A stretch of DNA of 23,714 nt from UBA4656 sp002405525 (lineage in GTDB: Bacteria > Pseudomonadota > Gammaproteobacteria > Xanthomonadales > Ahniellaceae). Each line of letters starts with the position of its first letter. Within the stretch, counting starts at the first letter, position 1. Made by a program: the position numbers and the translations under genes. The stretch lies in NCBI GenBank assembly GCA_036723735.1, contig DAIMGT010000060.1, positions 1 to 23,714 of the forward strand. Direction: 5' to 3'. The notes beneath the pieces were generated by a model that was given only the letters and a program-made list of their open reading frames with translations, searched no databases and was not told the DNA's origin. Below are positions 1 through 10,870 of the stretch, piece after piece.

Positions 1-2508
1 GAGCGCAGCGACGGCACGGTTGAACACCGGGTCGCGATCAAGCGCGTGCGCGGCGGTATGCCGGCCTTCGCCCAGCGCCTGGAGGCCGAGCGGCGCATCC
101 TGGCGCGTTTGTCGCATCCGAACATTGCGCGCTTCATCGACGCGGGCGTGGACGCGACCGGCGCACCGTGGCTCGCGCTGGAGTACATCGACGGCGAGAC
201 GCTGAACGCGTGGTGCGAAGGGGTGCGCCCGTCGCTCGCTGAGCGTCTCGCTCTCTTCCTCGCGATCTGCGCGGCGGTGGAACATGCGCATCGCCACCTG
301 GTCGTGCACCGCGATCTCAAGCCGGCCAACGTGCTGGTCGACGCGGCGGGGATGCCGCATCTGCTGGACTTCGGCGTGGCCAAGCTGCTGGACGGCAGCG
401 GCGGCGAGCTGACCGCAGCGGCGTTGACACCGGCCTATGCGGCACCCGAGCAGCTCCGGGGCGGGGAGCTGTCGACGGCCACCGACGTGTACGCGCTCGG
501 CCTGCTGCTGTTCCGGTTGCTCGCCGGCGATCTGCCGCCGACGCGGCGCGATGCCGGGGTGGCGCAGGTGCTGGCGCGACTGGACGAGGAGGAAACGCAG
601 CAGCCGAGTGCGACGGCACGCCAGCACGCCGGGCAGCTGCCGTACGCACCCACGCTGCTCGAGGGCGACCTCGATGCGATCGTGTCGAAGGCGATCCGCG
701 CCGCCCCCGAAGCACGCTACGGCTCGGTGGTGGAACTCGCCGCCGACGTGCGCCGGCATCTCGAATCGCGACCGGTGACGGCACGCGCGCCGACGCGGGG
801 GTATCTGTTCGCGCGCTGGGTGCGGCGCAATGCGCTCGCGGTGGGACTGGGCTCGGCGGCAGCCGTCGCGCTGCTCGCCGGCGCCGCGGTGGCGCTGTGG
901 CAGGCCGAGCGCGCCCGCGCTTCGGCGGCGGCCGCACTGAGCGAAGCGGCGCGCGCGGAACGCGTGCAGCGCTTCGTGCTCTCGGTGTTCAGCGAGTACG
1001 ACCCGGTCGCACGGGCGTCCGCCGAAGCGAACCCGCGTGCGCTGGTCGCCGAGGGCATCGCGCGCGCCGAGCGCGAGCTGGTCGAGGACCCCGCGCTGCA
1101 GCGGGCGGTGCTGCTGGACTTGAGTCGTCTCGAAGTCGCACTCGGCGACCCGCGTGCGGCGGTCGCGCGGCTGACGGCGATCGAAGCGTCCATGGACGCG
1201 AGCGACGCGCTGGCACAGGCGCGCGCCCGCGTCGCGCTGGCCCAGGCCCTGCTCCAGGACGGACAGCTCGCCGAGGCCGATCGCGTGCTGGCACTGGCCC
1301 TGCCGGTGCTGGTGGAACGGCTCCCGGACCACGATCTCGAACGACTGCGCGCCGAGTTCATGGTCGGGCGAATCGGCAACAACATCGGGCGCACGGCGCC
1401 ATCGATCGAACTCGGGGCGGCCGTCCACGCGCGCACGGCGGCGGCGCATGGACCGACCCATTCGGAGGCCGTGGCCCAGTTGGTCGCGCTGGGCAGTTGG
1501 CAGACCGCCGGCGCCGCCTTCACCGACGGCCAGAGGAGCCTGGAGACGGCGGTCGAGCTGATCCGCACCTCGCGCGGCGACACGCATGCGAGCCTGGCCT
1601 TCGCGCTGATGCAGCTCGGCAACAACTTCCGGCGCCAGAATCGCTATGCGGAGGCCCTTCCACTGCTCGAACGCGCCAACCGCCTCTACGCCGCCCTGTT
1701 GCCGGTGGAGCATCCGCTGATCGTCGGCGGGCTGCTGCGCTACGGCGACACGCTGCGCAGCGCGGGGCGCTTCGATGAGGCGGTCGCGACCTTCGATGCC
1801 GCCGGCAGGCTGGTGCGGCCGGATACGTCGGATGCGGCGCAGCTCGCGATGTTCCGCGGCCAGCTCGCGGGCCGGCGCGGCGACCACGCCGAGGCCGCGC
1901 GCCAGTTCGATGCCGCCTTCGTGGTGTTCCGGCGCATCGCCGGCGAGAAGAGCCCGATGACCTGGGGGGCGCGCGGCGAACAGGGCCGCGCCCTGCTCAA
2001 CGGCGGCGATGTCTCGGCCGCCGCACCGGTCATCGAAGAGACCTTCGCGATGCGTCGTGCGCACATGGCGCCCGACAGCCTCGACGTGGCGCTGAGCCTG
2101 ACCGCGATGGCCTCCCTCCGGGCGCGCCAGGGTCGGTCCGCGGAGGCTCTGGACTTCTGGCGCGAGGCGCGGGTTCGCCACGAGGCGATCTACGGCGCAG
2201 GGCACGCGCGCTGCGTGCAGATCCGGCTGGAGATCATCGAACTGCTCGCCGCCCACGCCGATCCAGCGAGGACCTCGCAGGCCCGCGAAGAAGCCGATCG
2301 CCTGCTCGCGCTGGCCGATGGCATCGAAGCGCGCGCGCTCAGCGCATCGATCGCCCTCCGTGCTGGCGATGCCGCGCGAGCGGGCGAGGACCTCGCCCGG
2401 GCCCGGGAACTGGCGACGGCGACGGCTGGCGCGGATATGACGCCACGGTCGCGCCGCTGGCTTGAAACCGGCGTGCCGATCGCGCCCGGGGCGAAGGCAT
2501 CGCCATGA
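1..2508 (+). CDS. Serine/threonine protein kinase with C-terminal TPR region, 5' end missing
   Basis: The reading frame is open from the first base, so the N-terminus lies outside the window; what remains is 835 residues. It begins just after where the glycine-rich loop should be and shows VAIK with the ATP-anchoring lysine at visible residue 14, HRDLKPAN (catalytic loop, near base 307), DFG (near base 370), APEQL and DVYALG. A single hydrophobic segment near bases 838-900 separates the kinase from a long alanine/leucine/arginine-rich helical half that looks like degenerate tetratricopeptide repeats. Family knowledge predicts an inner-membrane Hanks-type kinase with a sensory C-terminal half outside the cytoplasm or binding partner proteins. 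The TGA stop overlaps the ATG of the following remnant (ATGA). It is a paralogue of the kinase at 3453-6017; its first 57 visible bases are identical to that gene. Its substrate is unknown; the neighbouring sigma factor is a candidate. Confidence 0.9.
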   Translation, partial: ERSDGTVEHRVAIKRVRGGMPAFAQRLEAERRILARLSHPNIARFIDAGVDATGAPWLALEYIDGETLNAWCEGVRPSLAERLALFLAICAAVEHAHRHLVVHRDLKPANVLVDAAGMPHLLDFGVAKLLDGSGGELTAAALTPAYAAPEQLRGGELSTATDVYALGLLLFRLLAGDLPPTRRDAGVAQVLARLDEEETQQPSATARQHAGQLPYAPTLLEGDLDAIVSKAIRAAPEARYGSVVELAADVRRHLESRPVTARAPTRGYLFARWVRRNALAVGLGSAAAVALLAGAAVALWQAERARASAAAALSEAARAERVQRFVLSVFSEYDPVARASAEANPRALVAEGIARAERELVEDPALQRAVLLDLSRLEVALGDPRAAVARLTAIEASMDASDALAQARARVALAQALLQDGQLAEADRVLALALPVLVERLPDHDLERLRAEFMVGRIGNNIGRTAPSIELGAAVHARTAAAHGPTHSEAVAQLVALGSWQTAGAAFTDGQRSLETAVELIRTSRGDTHASLAFALMQLGNNFRRQNRYAEALPLLERANRLYAALLPVEHPLIVGGLLRYGDTLRSAGRFDEAVATFDAAGRLVRPDTSDAAQLAMFRGQLAGRRGDHAEAARQFDAAFVVFRRIAGEKSPMTWGARGEQGRALLNGGDVSAAAPVIEETFAMRRAHMAPDSLDVALSLTAMASLRARQGRSAEALDFWREARVRHEAIYGAGHARCVQIRLEIIELLAAHADPARTSQAREEADRLLALADGIEARALSASIALRAGDAARAGEDLARARELATATAGADMTPRSRRWLETGVPIAPGAKASP

Positions 2509-2771
2509 ACACGCCCGATGCATGCGAGATCGCCAGGCTCGCCGACCGCGTCGCCGCCGGCGAGGCGATCGACCTCGCCACCCTGCCGCCCGGCCTCGCC
2601 GACGACCCGCGCGCACAGGCCCTGCTGCGCTTCGCCGGGGTGGCCGGTGCGCTGTCGGCCAACGCCACCCGCGGTCCCGAAGCTTCCGCGCCCGCGGCGC
2701 CGACTGCCGCCCGCATCGCCCCCTGGCGCCGGGTGCGGACGCATCGAGGCGGCTCGGCGGGCGACCCGGGG
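2505..2771 (+). pseudogene. Decayed N-terminus of a third kinase copy
   Basis: An ATG overlapping the upstream kinase stop opens a frame whose first ~75 residues closely match the N-terminal leader of the intact kinase at 3453: both share AAGEAIDLATLP, then DDPRAQALLRFA versus EDPRAKALLRFA, then GALSANAT and an Ala/Pro linker ending in PWR. Where the intact protein has the ATP loop GSGGMGD, this copy has RGGSAGD in the same register, and all similarity is then lost before any VAIK lysine. The frame stays open and would run into the sigma gene (to 2984), but that part is arginine/alanine-rich and unlike a protein domain. I read it as a truncated gene copy left by a deletion or unequal recombination. 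A short expressed leader peptide cannot be excluded. Confidence 0.75.
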
Positions 2772-2902
2772 ACGGCCGCTGCTGGGCGCCGCCAGGCCCG
2801 GGACCGGCGACGGGCCCCATCAGGCGGTGCCGGCACGATGTACGAGCCACCCGCAGTTGGGCTAGTGTGCGCGCAGAGGCTGCAAAGCAGGGCGGCGTGG
2901 CG

Positions 2903-3452
2903 ATGTCGAGTCCGGGCGAACACACCACCCAGGTCCTGGTCGGGCGCTGTCGTTCGGGCGACGCCGCCGCACGGGCCGCGCTGATCGCGCGCATCGACCC
3001 GCTGCTGCGCCGCTTCGCGCGCGGCCGGGTGCCGCAGTTGCTGCGGCACGAGCAGGACACCGCCGATCTCGTGCAGTCGACCTGGCTGCGCGTGCTGGGC
3101 AAGCTCGGCAGCATCTCGCTGCAGGGCCCGGGGGACTTCTTCGCCTACCTGCGCACGGTGCTCATCAACGCGCTGCGCGAGGCGCTGCGCCGGCAGGGCG
3201 CCTCGCCGATCGACTTCGACACCGACGCCGAGACCGCGTCCTCGGTGCTGGCGGCCAGCAACGTCGATCCGGACGACTGGCTGGCCTACGAGCAGTCGCT
3301 GGCGGCGATGCCGCCGGACCACCGCGTCGTGGTGCTGATGCGCTACGAGTTCGGGATGAGCTTCGCCGAGATCGCGCAGGAACTCGGCGAAACGCCGGAT
3401 GCGGTGCGCATGCGCATGAACCGCGCCATCGCGCGAATCGCCCAGGTGCCCG

Positions 3453-3463
<11 letters not shown>
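2903..3463 (+). CDS. ECF-type sigma factor paired with Ser/Thr kinases
   Basis: A 186-residue sigma-70 family protein of the ECF type. Region 2 lies around residues 25-95, with DTADLVQSTWLRVL at 52-65 corresponding to the usual DAEDLVQ motif. Region 4 lies around 130-180, with MPPDHRVVVLMRYEFGMSF followed by the helix-turn-helix EIAQELGETPDAVRMRMNRA. Start ATG 2903 was chosen because the longer frame upstream passes through the kinase remnant and has no sigma homology; AGGG lies 10 bases upstream, and an in-frame GTG at 2897 is an alternative. Its last 11 bases overlap the start of the downstream kinase, so the two are probably translationally coupled. It resembles sigma factors found beside TPR kinases in xanthomonads (TIGR02999-like). 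Known relatives (EcfK in Xanthomonas, EcfP in Vibrio) are activated by phosphorylation by the partner kinase; that mode here is inference. No anti-sigma gene is visible. Confidence 0.9.
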
Positions 3464-6010
<2,547 letters not shown>

Positions 6011-6017
<7 letters not shown>

Positions 6018-6036
6018 GGCGCGGCCGCCTCAGGGC
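6011..6036. terminator. Shared hairpin between convergent kinase and rep genes
   Basis: Perfect inverted repeat with 11-bp arms (6011-6021 and 6026-6036) and a CGGC loop. The TGA stop of the kinase (6015-6017) lies in the left arm and the stop of rep (6030-6032, minus strand) in the right arm. It is GC-rich and symmetric, so it would fold in both transcripts, but neither side has a clear T-run. It probably acts as a bidirectional transcript-end structure; intrinsic termination is not assured. Confidence 0.6.
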
Positions 6037-8012
6037 CCCAGCAACGCCGCCAGCCGGTCGAGGTGCGACTTCTTGCGCTCGTCGCGATCCACCGCATCCG
6101 CCACCGGGTCGCGGCCCTCCCAGCGCAGGTCGGACGCCGGCAGTTCAGCGAGGAAGCGGCTCGGATCGAGGCGCACGACCTCGCCGAAGCGGGTCTTGGT
6201 CGCGGCGTAGGAGAGCACGAGGTGCTGCTTGGCGCGGGTGATGCCGACATAGAAAAGCCGGCGCTCCTCCTCCAGCCGGCCTTCCTCGATGCCGCCCTCG
6301 TGCGGCAGGGTGCCGTCCTCCACGCCGATCAGGAACACGTGGCGGAACTCGAGGCCCTTGGCGCTGTGCAGGGTCATCAGGCGCACCGCGTTGCCCGGAT
6401 CGTCGCGGTCGGCATTGGTGAGGATGGCGAGCTGCGCGGCGAGGTCGCCCACGCCGTCGCCGGAGCGCCGTGCGCCTTCCTTCAGCCATTCGAGCAACTC
6501 GCCGACGTTGGCGAGGCGCCGTTCGAACATCGCCTTGTCGGGCGCGTTCGCGCGCAGGTGCGCCTCGTAGCCGGTCTCGGCCAGCAGGGCATCGGCCAGC
6601 GCGTCCATGCCGCGCCCGGCGATGCCGCGCAGTCGATCCACGCGATCGGCGAAACCGCCCAGCGCCGAGGCCGGGCGCGCCGACAACTGCTTGAGCACGT
6701 GCGCGCTCGATGCCGCGCGCATCAGCGAGACGTGCGCGCCGCCGGCGAGTTCGCCCAAGCGCTCCAGCGTGGTCGCGCCGACATCGCACTTGGGCGCCAC
6801 CACCGCGCGCAGGAAGGCCGCGTCGTCGTCGGGATTGGCGATCAGGCGCAGCCAGGCCAGCAGGTCCTTCACCTCGGCGCGGTCGAAGAAGGCCTGGCCG
6901 CCGGTCAGGTGGTAGGGGATGCGCAACAGGCGCAGGGCCTTCTCGATCGCCTTGGCCTGGAAGTTGCCGCGGTAGAGCACGGCGAACTCGCTCCACGGCG
7001 CCTTGGTGCTGGTGGCGACGTGCGAGATCTCGGCGGCGACCTTCTCCGCCTCGATGGTGTCGTCCTTGCACTCCAGCACGCGGATCGGCGGGCCGTCGGG
7101 GTGCTGGCTCCAGAGTTTCTTCTCGAACAGGTGCGCGTTCTGCGCGATCACCGCGTTGGCCGCGCGCAGGATGCGCGCCGAGCAGCGGTAGTTCTGTTCC
7201 AGCTTGATGACGCGCAGCGTCTCATAGTCGCGCGACAGTTCGCGCAGGTTCTCGGGCTCCGCGCCGCGCCAGGAATAGATCGACTGGTCGTCGTCGCCGA
7301 CCGCGGTGAAGGCGCCGCGCGGGCCGGCGAGCGCCTTCAGCAACCGGTACTGCGCGCGGTTGGTATCCTGGTACTCGTCGACGAGGAGATAGCGGATGCG
7401 CTCGCGCCAGCCGCCGGCGAGTTCCGCGTCGGATTCCAGCAGCGCGAGCGGCACGCGGATCAGGTCATCGAAGTCGACCGCGTTGAACGCCGCGAGCCGC
7501 TTCTGGTACGCCGCGTAGACCTCGGCCGCCTGCTCCTCGCGCGCCGTGCGCGAAGCCTCCAGCGCCGCCTCGGGCGCCAGCCCTTCGTTCTTGGCCTTCG
7601 AGACCAGGAAGCGGATCGCGTCGACCGCGTCGTTCTTCGTGCCGGCCGGAAGCAGTTCCTTGACCAAGCCCGCCGAGTCGTCGGCGTCGAACACCGAGAA
7701 GCCGCGGCGCAGGCCGGCGCGCGCGTGCTCGATCTGCAGGAACTTGAGGCCCAGCGCGTGGAATGTGCAGATGACCGGCTCGTGCTCGCCGCCGATCGTG
7801 CGCAAGAGCTTGCCGGCGCGCTCGCGCATCTCGCGCGCGGCCTTGTTGGTGAAGGTGATGGCGGTGATCTTTTCCGCGCGAAGTCCCGAGCGCACCAGGT
7901 GCGCGATCTTCTCGGTGATCACCCGCGTCTTGCCCGAGCCCGCGCCCGCCAGCACCAGCAGGGGACCGGCCGTGTGGTGGACGGCCTCGCGTTGGGCGGG
8001 GTTCAGGGCCAT
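6030..8012 (-). CDS. rep: ATP-dependent DNA helicase Rep
   Basis: A 660-residue superfamily 1A helicase, close to the length of E. coli Rep. Motifs appear in order: Walker A AGAGSGKT at 22-29, motif Ia AITFTNKAARE at 51-61, Walker B VDEYQD at 211-216, motif III GDDDQSIYSWRGA near 239-251, motif IV with QNYRCS, motif V with TLHSAKGLEF, and motif VI with LFYVGITRAK. It moves 3' to 5' on single-stranded DNA and helps replication forks pass protein blocks. The N-terminus MALNPAQREAV is typical of Rep rather than UvrD or PcrA, and the protein lacks the longer C-terminus of UvrD. The start has no clear Shine-Dalgarno sequence; a TAGAAT-like -10 box lies 27 bases upstream. It stands alone, convergent with the kinase gene and divergent from the Sel1-like gene. 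Confidence 0.95.
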   Translation of the reverse strand: MALNPAQREAVHHTAGPLLVLAGAGSGKTRVITEKIAHLVRSGLRAEKITAITFTNKAAREMRERAGKLLRTIGGEHEPVICTFHALGLKFLQIEHARAGLRRGFSVFDADDSAGLVKELLPAGTKNDAVDAIRFLVSKAKNEGLAPEAALEASRTAREEQAAEVYAAYQKRLAAFNAVDFDDLIRVPLALLESDAELAGGWRERIRYLLVDEYQDTNRAQYRLLKALAGPRGAFTAVGDDDQSIYSWRGAEPENLRELSRDYETLRVIKLEQNYRCSARILRAANAVIAQNAHLFEKKLWSQHPDGPPIRVLECKDDTIEAEKVAAEISHVATSTKAPWSEFAVLYRGNFQAKAIEKALRLLRIPYHLTGGQAFFDRAEVKDLLAWLRLIANPDDDAAFLRAVVAPKCDVGATTLERLGELAGGAHVSLMRAASSAHVLKQLSARPASALGGFADRVDRLRGIAGRGMDALADALLAETGYEAHLRANAPDKAMFERRLANVGELLEWLKEGARRSGDGVGDLAAQLAILTNADRDDPGNAVRLMTLHSAKGLEFRHVFLIGVEDGTLPHEGGIEEGRLEEERRLFYVGITRAKQHLVLSYAATKTRFGEVVRLDPSRFLAELPASDLRWEGRDPVADAVDRDERKKSHLDRLAALLGP

Positions 8013-8302
8013 GGTCCAGTCGGCGACGGCGGGGCGACGATTCTATCCCGCGGCACGGCACGCGATGGCCGCGGGAACTGCGGCGCAGCGCACCGGACCG
8101 GTGCGGGAGGCCTTTGGCGCCCCGCGTCCGGCACGGCCGATGCCCCCGCATGCGACGCTCCGGCCTGGCGATGCGTCCTCCTAGCGGGCGCGCCGCATCC
8201 GATGCCACGCTCCCGGCAGGGCCGCATCGCGGAGCGCCGACGCGGTTGGCATCTGCTTCACGACGGGTCCCATACCCTGAGGGTTGTTACAGGAGTCGAC
8301 CA
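8013..8302. promoter_or_regulatory. Divergent intergenic region between rep and the Sel1-like gene
   Basis: No gene was recognised in these 290 bases. For rep (minus strand) a TAGAAT -10-like box lies at 8040-8045, predicting a leader of about 20 bases, without a good -35. For the plus-strand gene, TTGGCA at 8246-8251 and a CATACC-like box near 8271 are weak candidates, and AGGAG at 8291-8295 is a good ribosome binding site. Confidence 0.4.
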
Positions 8303-9025
8303 ATGCGCAGCCTTGTCTCTTGCCTGCTGCTGGCGATCGCCATCCCGCCCGCAGCGGGCCAGTCGCTGACCCGGCAGGAGCAGGCCGCGCTGCGGCCGAT
8401 CTCCGAGTACCACTACGACCAGATCTTCCGCGAGAGCGCTTTCGAGGCCTACCGGCGCGGAAGTTTCGAGTGGGCGCTACGCCACTTCATGGCGGCCGCC
8501 CGCCACGCCGACAAGACCTCGCAGTTGGCGATCTCCAACCTCTACGCCAACGGCGAAGGCGTGCCCAGGGACCTCGCACTGGCGTACGCCTGGGCTGACG
8601 TCGCCGCAGAGCGCGGATTCCCCAAGTTCGTCGCGCGGCGCGAAGCGTTGTGGGCGCAGCTGAGCGAGGCGGAACGCGAGCGCGCGATCGCCGAAGGCGG
8701 GAAGCTGTATGCCGAATACGGCGACGCGGTCGCCAAGAAACGACACCAATCGCAACTCGACCGCGCCGTTTTTCGCAGCATGGGCCTGCGTCCGGCGCTG
8801 CGCGGCACCGTCGAAACGTCCGTGTACGCAGGGTGCAACGGTTCCGGGCCCGTCGCGGCCAGCGGCATCGGCGGCGGGAGCTGCTTCGTGCCGGACTACT
8901 GGGAGAACGCGAACTGGAAGTCGAAGGACTACTGGCGCGTGCAGGACTCGGTCTGGAGCAGCGGCGGCGGCACGGTGGAGGTGTCGCCGCTGCGCAGGGA
9001 CGAGGACGCCCCGTCGGATCGCTGA
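8303..9025 (+). CDS. Exported Sel1-like repeat protein
   Basis: A 240-residue protein with a probable Sec signal peptide (MRSLVSCLLLAIAIPPAAGQ, cleavage near 19-20). A Sel1/TPR-like unit follows at about residues 50-110: paired helices with ALRHFMAAARHADKTSQLAI, then LYANGEGVPRDLALAYAWAD and VAAERG, the classic Sel1 signature. The C-terminal part has two cysteines (YAGCNG and GSCFVP) in a Gly/Trp-rich stretch that could form a disulfide outside the cytoplasm. Start ATG 8303 was chosen because AGGAG lies seven bases upstream and the signal peptide starts there; the frame itself is open further upstream. Sel1 proteins act as protein-binding scaffolds; no partner can be named here. It is not in an obvious operon. 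Confidence 0.8.
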   Translation: MRSLVSCLLLAIAIPPAAGQSLTRQEQAALRPISEYHYDQIFRESAFEAYRRGSFEWALRHFMAAARHADKTSQLAISNLYANGEGVPRDLALAYAWADVAAERGFPKFVARREALWAQLSEAERERAIAEGGKLYAEYGDAVAKKRHQSQLDRAVFRSMGLRPALRGTVETSVYAGCNGSGPVAASGIGGGSCFVPDYWENANWKSKDYWRVQDSVWSSGGGTVEVSPLRRDEDAPSDR

Positions 9026-9032
9026 GAGGGTG

Positions 9033-9167
9033 TGAAAAAACGACCTCCCGGGCAGGCCGTCGATGGCCCGCGCGCGGGTCATGCACGCAAGGGCATGAAT
9101 CGCGTGAGCGAGTCCGGAGCTGTGCCGGACTTGCGACCGGAAAAACCCGCAGGCTGTGGTTTTTTCA
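9033..9167. repeat. 135-bp element with 9-bp terminal inverted repeats
   Basis: TGAAAAAAC at 9033-9041 is the exact reverse complement of GTTTTTTCA at 9159-9167, and a partial match continues inward. Inside is a small hairpin, GTCCGG (9112-9117) with CCGGAC (9125-9130). It starts seven bases after the Sel1-like stop and stands out by its A/T runs in GC-rich DNA. It has no coding capacity and may be a non-autonomous MITE-like insertion or a dispersed intergenic repeat. Confidence 0.45.
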
Positions 9168-9437
9168 TGGGCTCTGACCGGCCAGGCGTCGACGGTCGGG
9201 CGGGTGCGCGAGGGCAGGTTTGCGTTCGCGCGGTGGCGCGATCCGTAGCCGATGCAGGTTCCGGACCGCGGCCGAATGGGCTCGACCGGTGTACGCGAAG
9301 CGGGCCGCGCCACGAGCCCTGGCCACGCCCTGCCGGGCGCCGCGCCGGCCCTGCCGATCGGCGAAGCGGCGCCGGCCCGCGGCTCGGTGGCTGACGCGCG
9401 GCCGCGGCGCGCACGGGGCCGCCTCTCGGCGCTCGGG
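9168..9437. other. Gene-free stretch upstream of tdk
   Basis: About 270 bases of GC-rich sequence. Frames on both strands are open but arginine/proline/alanine-rich, with no recognisable motif or ribosome binding site, as expected by chance at this base composition. I see no gene here. Confidence 0.5.
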
Positions 9438-9443
9438 TACGAT
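9438..9443 (+). promoter_or_regulatory. Possible -10 box giving a leaderless tdk transcript
   Basis: TACGAT lies six bases before the tdk ATG (9450). A start point at the usual distance would fall on or next to the A of ATG, and no Shine-Dalgarno sequence is seen, so tdk may be translated from a leaderless mRNA. No consensus -35 is present, so this is tentative. Confidence 0.4.
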
Positions 9444-9449
9444 ACACCG

Positions 9450-10097
9450 ATGGCCAAGCTGCACTTCTACTACTCGGCGATGAACGCCGGGAAGACCACG
9501 ACCCTGCTGCAGAGCGCGCACAACTATCACGAGCGCGGGATGCGCACCCTGATCCTCACCCCGCGGCTGGACGACCGCTACGGCGCGGGCGTGGTGAAGT
9601 CGCGGATCGGGCTGTCCGCCCGCGGGCGGCAGTTCGGCCGCGACGACGACCTGGAGGCGATCGCGCGCGAGGACATCGCACGCGCGGGCCCGCTTCACTG
9701 CGTGCTGGTGGACGAGGCGCAGTTCCTGTCGCGGCGCCAGGTCTGGCAGCTCACCGACATCGTGGATGCGCTGCAGATACCGGTCCTGGCCTACGGGCTG
9801 CGTACCGACTTTCGCGGCGAACCGTTCGAGGGCAGCCAGTATCTGCTGGCCTGGGCCGACAGCCTGGTCGAGATCAAGACCATCTGTCACAGTGGACGCA
9901 AGGCGACGATGGTGGTGCGCGTCGACGCACACGGGCGCGCGATCACCGAAGGTCCGCAGGTCGAGATCGGCGGCAACGAGCGCTACGTTTCGGTCAGCCG
10001 GGCGGAGTTCAAGGCGATCACCGCGGGCCACGGCCGGATCGAACTGCAGCAGGCCGTGCTGCCGCTGGGCGAGCCCGACCCCGAGCCAGCGCCGTGA
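9450..10097 (+). CDS. tdk: Thymidine kinase
   Basis: A 215-residue type II (TK1-like) thymidine kinase that phosphorylates thymidine to dTMP in the salvage pathway. Features are FYYSAMNAGKTTTLLQ (P-loop, residues 6-21), YHERGMRT, DDRYGAGVVKSRIGLS, VLVDEAQFLS (Walker B and catalytic Glu), YGLRTDFRGEPFEGSQYLL (lasso/substrate loop) and GGNERYVSVSR. The match to E. coli Tdk is strong along its length. Start ATG 9450 fits the family N-terminus MAKLHFYYSAMNAGK; the longer upstream frame has no homology. Only two cysteines exist, and TICHSG and YVSVSR lack the paired cysteines of the zinc-bearing lid in many relatives, so a structural zinc site is doubtful. Its stop overlaps the next gene by four bases (GTGA). 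Confidence 0.95.
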   Translation: MAKLHFYYSAMNAGKTTTLLQSAHNYHERGMRTLILTPRLDDRYGAGVVKSRIGLSARGRQFGRDDDLEAIAREDIARAGPLHCVLVDEAQFLSRRQVWQLTDIVDALQIPVLAYGLRTDFRGEPFEGSQYLLAWADSLVEIKTICHSGRKATMVVRVDAHGRAITEGPQVEIGGNERYVSVSRAEFKAITAGHGRIELQQAVLPLGEPDPEPAP

Positions 10098-10855
10098 GCC
10101 TTGCCGACTGGGCCCGCCCGCACTTCGTGCGGACCGAGCGCACGGCCTTCCTGCTGTACTGGGTGCACGGCGCGTTCGCGCCCGACCTGGAGATCGACGC
10201 GCGCCGCTTCCGCACGCGTGGCCTGCCGGCCGGAGTCTCTGGCCAGGTGTTCCTGCACGCGAGCATGCGCGGCACGCCATCGGACCCGCTAGGCGGCGAA
10301 CTCGGCGAGGTGCTGCGCGCCAAGGCGCCGGAAACCTTCGCCGCCGCGGCGGCAGCACCGCACGCGATGCTGATCCGCGGCGAACTCGACGACCCGGCCG
10401 ACCTCGGCTACCTGCGCGACACCATCGGCTTCATCGCCTGTCTGCTCTCTGGCGGCGGAGTGGCCGCGCTCGACGTGCAGTCGCTGGCGCTGCGCTCGCC
10501 GGCGCGGTGGGACTCCGAGGTCTTCGCGCATGACGCACCCAAGGCCAGCACCGAGGTGGTGATGCTGCGGTCGGCCGACGAACGCCACCCCGGCCGCGCC
10601 TGGCTGCACACGCGCGGTCTGCGCAAGTTCGCGCGTCCTGACCTGTCGATCCGCAACGTGCCGCCGGACTCGGCCTTCAACGCGCAACTGGTGCTGGAAC
10701 GCGCGGCCGATTACCTGGTCGCCGGCGGCGTGTTCGAGGACGGCCGCAAGGTGCGCATGAGCGTGGCCCCGCCGGGGCTGGTCGCGCGCATGGGTGGCGA
10801 CGACGAGGATCCGGATTTCAACAACCGGCACGTCGAGTTCATCTGGCCGGTTTGA
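10094..10855 (+). CDS. Conserved-looking protein of unknown function, coupled to tdk
   Basis: A 253-residue protein starting at GTG 10094 inside the tdk stop (GTGA overlap), so translation is probably coupled. I do not recognise the family. It has no signal peptide or clear membrane span; it begins MSLADWARPHFVRTERTAF. A central part (about 100-150) contains YLRDTIGFIACLLSGGGVAA and LDVQSLALRSPARW. A later part contains WLHTRGLRKFARPDLSIRN and ends in an acidic stretch MGGDDEDPDFNNRHVEFIWP. The conserved-looking TRGLRKFARPDLS segment and balanced composition argue for a real soluble cytoplasmic protein. The pairing with tdk may be only transcriptional. It converges on mutM across a REP-like repeat. 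Confidence 0.8.
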   Translation: MSLADWARPHFVRTERTAFLLYWVHGAFAPDLEIDARRFRTRGLPAGVSGQVFLHASMRGTPSDPLGGELGEVLRAKAPETFAAAAAAPHAMLIRGELDDPADLGYLRDTIGFIACLLSGGGVAALDVQSLALRSPARWDSEVFAHDAPKASTEVVMLRSADERHPGRAWLHTRGLRKFARPDLSIRNVPPDSAFNAQLVLERAADYLVAGGVFEDGRKVRMSVAPPGLVARMGGDDEDPDFNNRHVEFIWPV

Positions 10856-10870
10856 TCGGGGCGAGCCCTC

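Noticed and set aside
2505..2984. The remnant frame as a real 159-residue kinase-like protein.
   Set aside because: It lacks every catalytic motif after the degenerate ATP loop and its end overlaps the sigma start in another frame with low-complexity sequence.
9079..9447. Minus-strand 122-codon frame upstream of tdk as a small gene.
   Set aside because: Arg/Pro-rich, overlaps the inverted-repeat element, and has no ribosome binding site.
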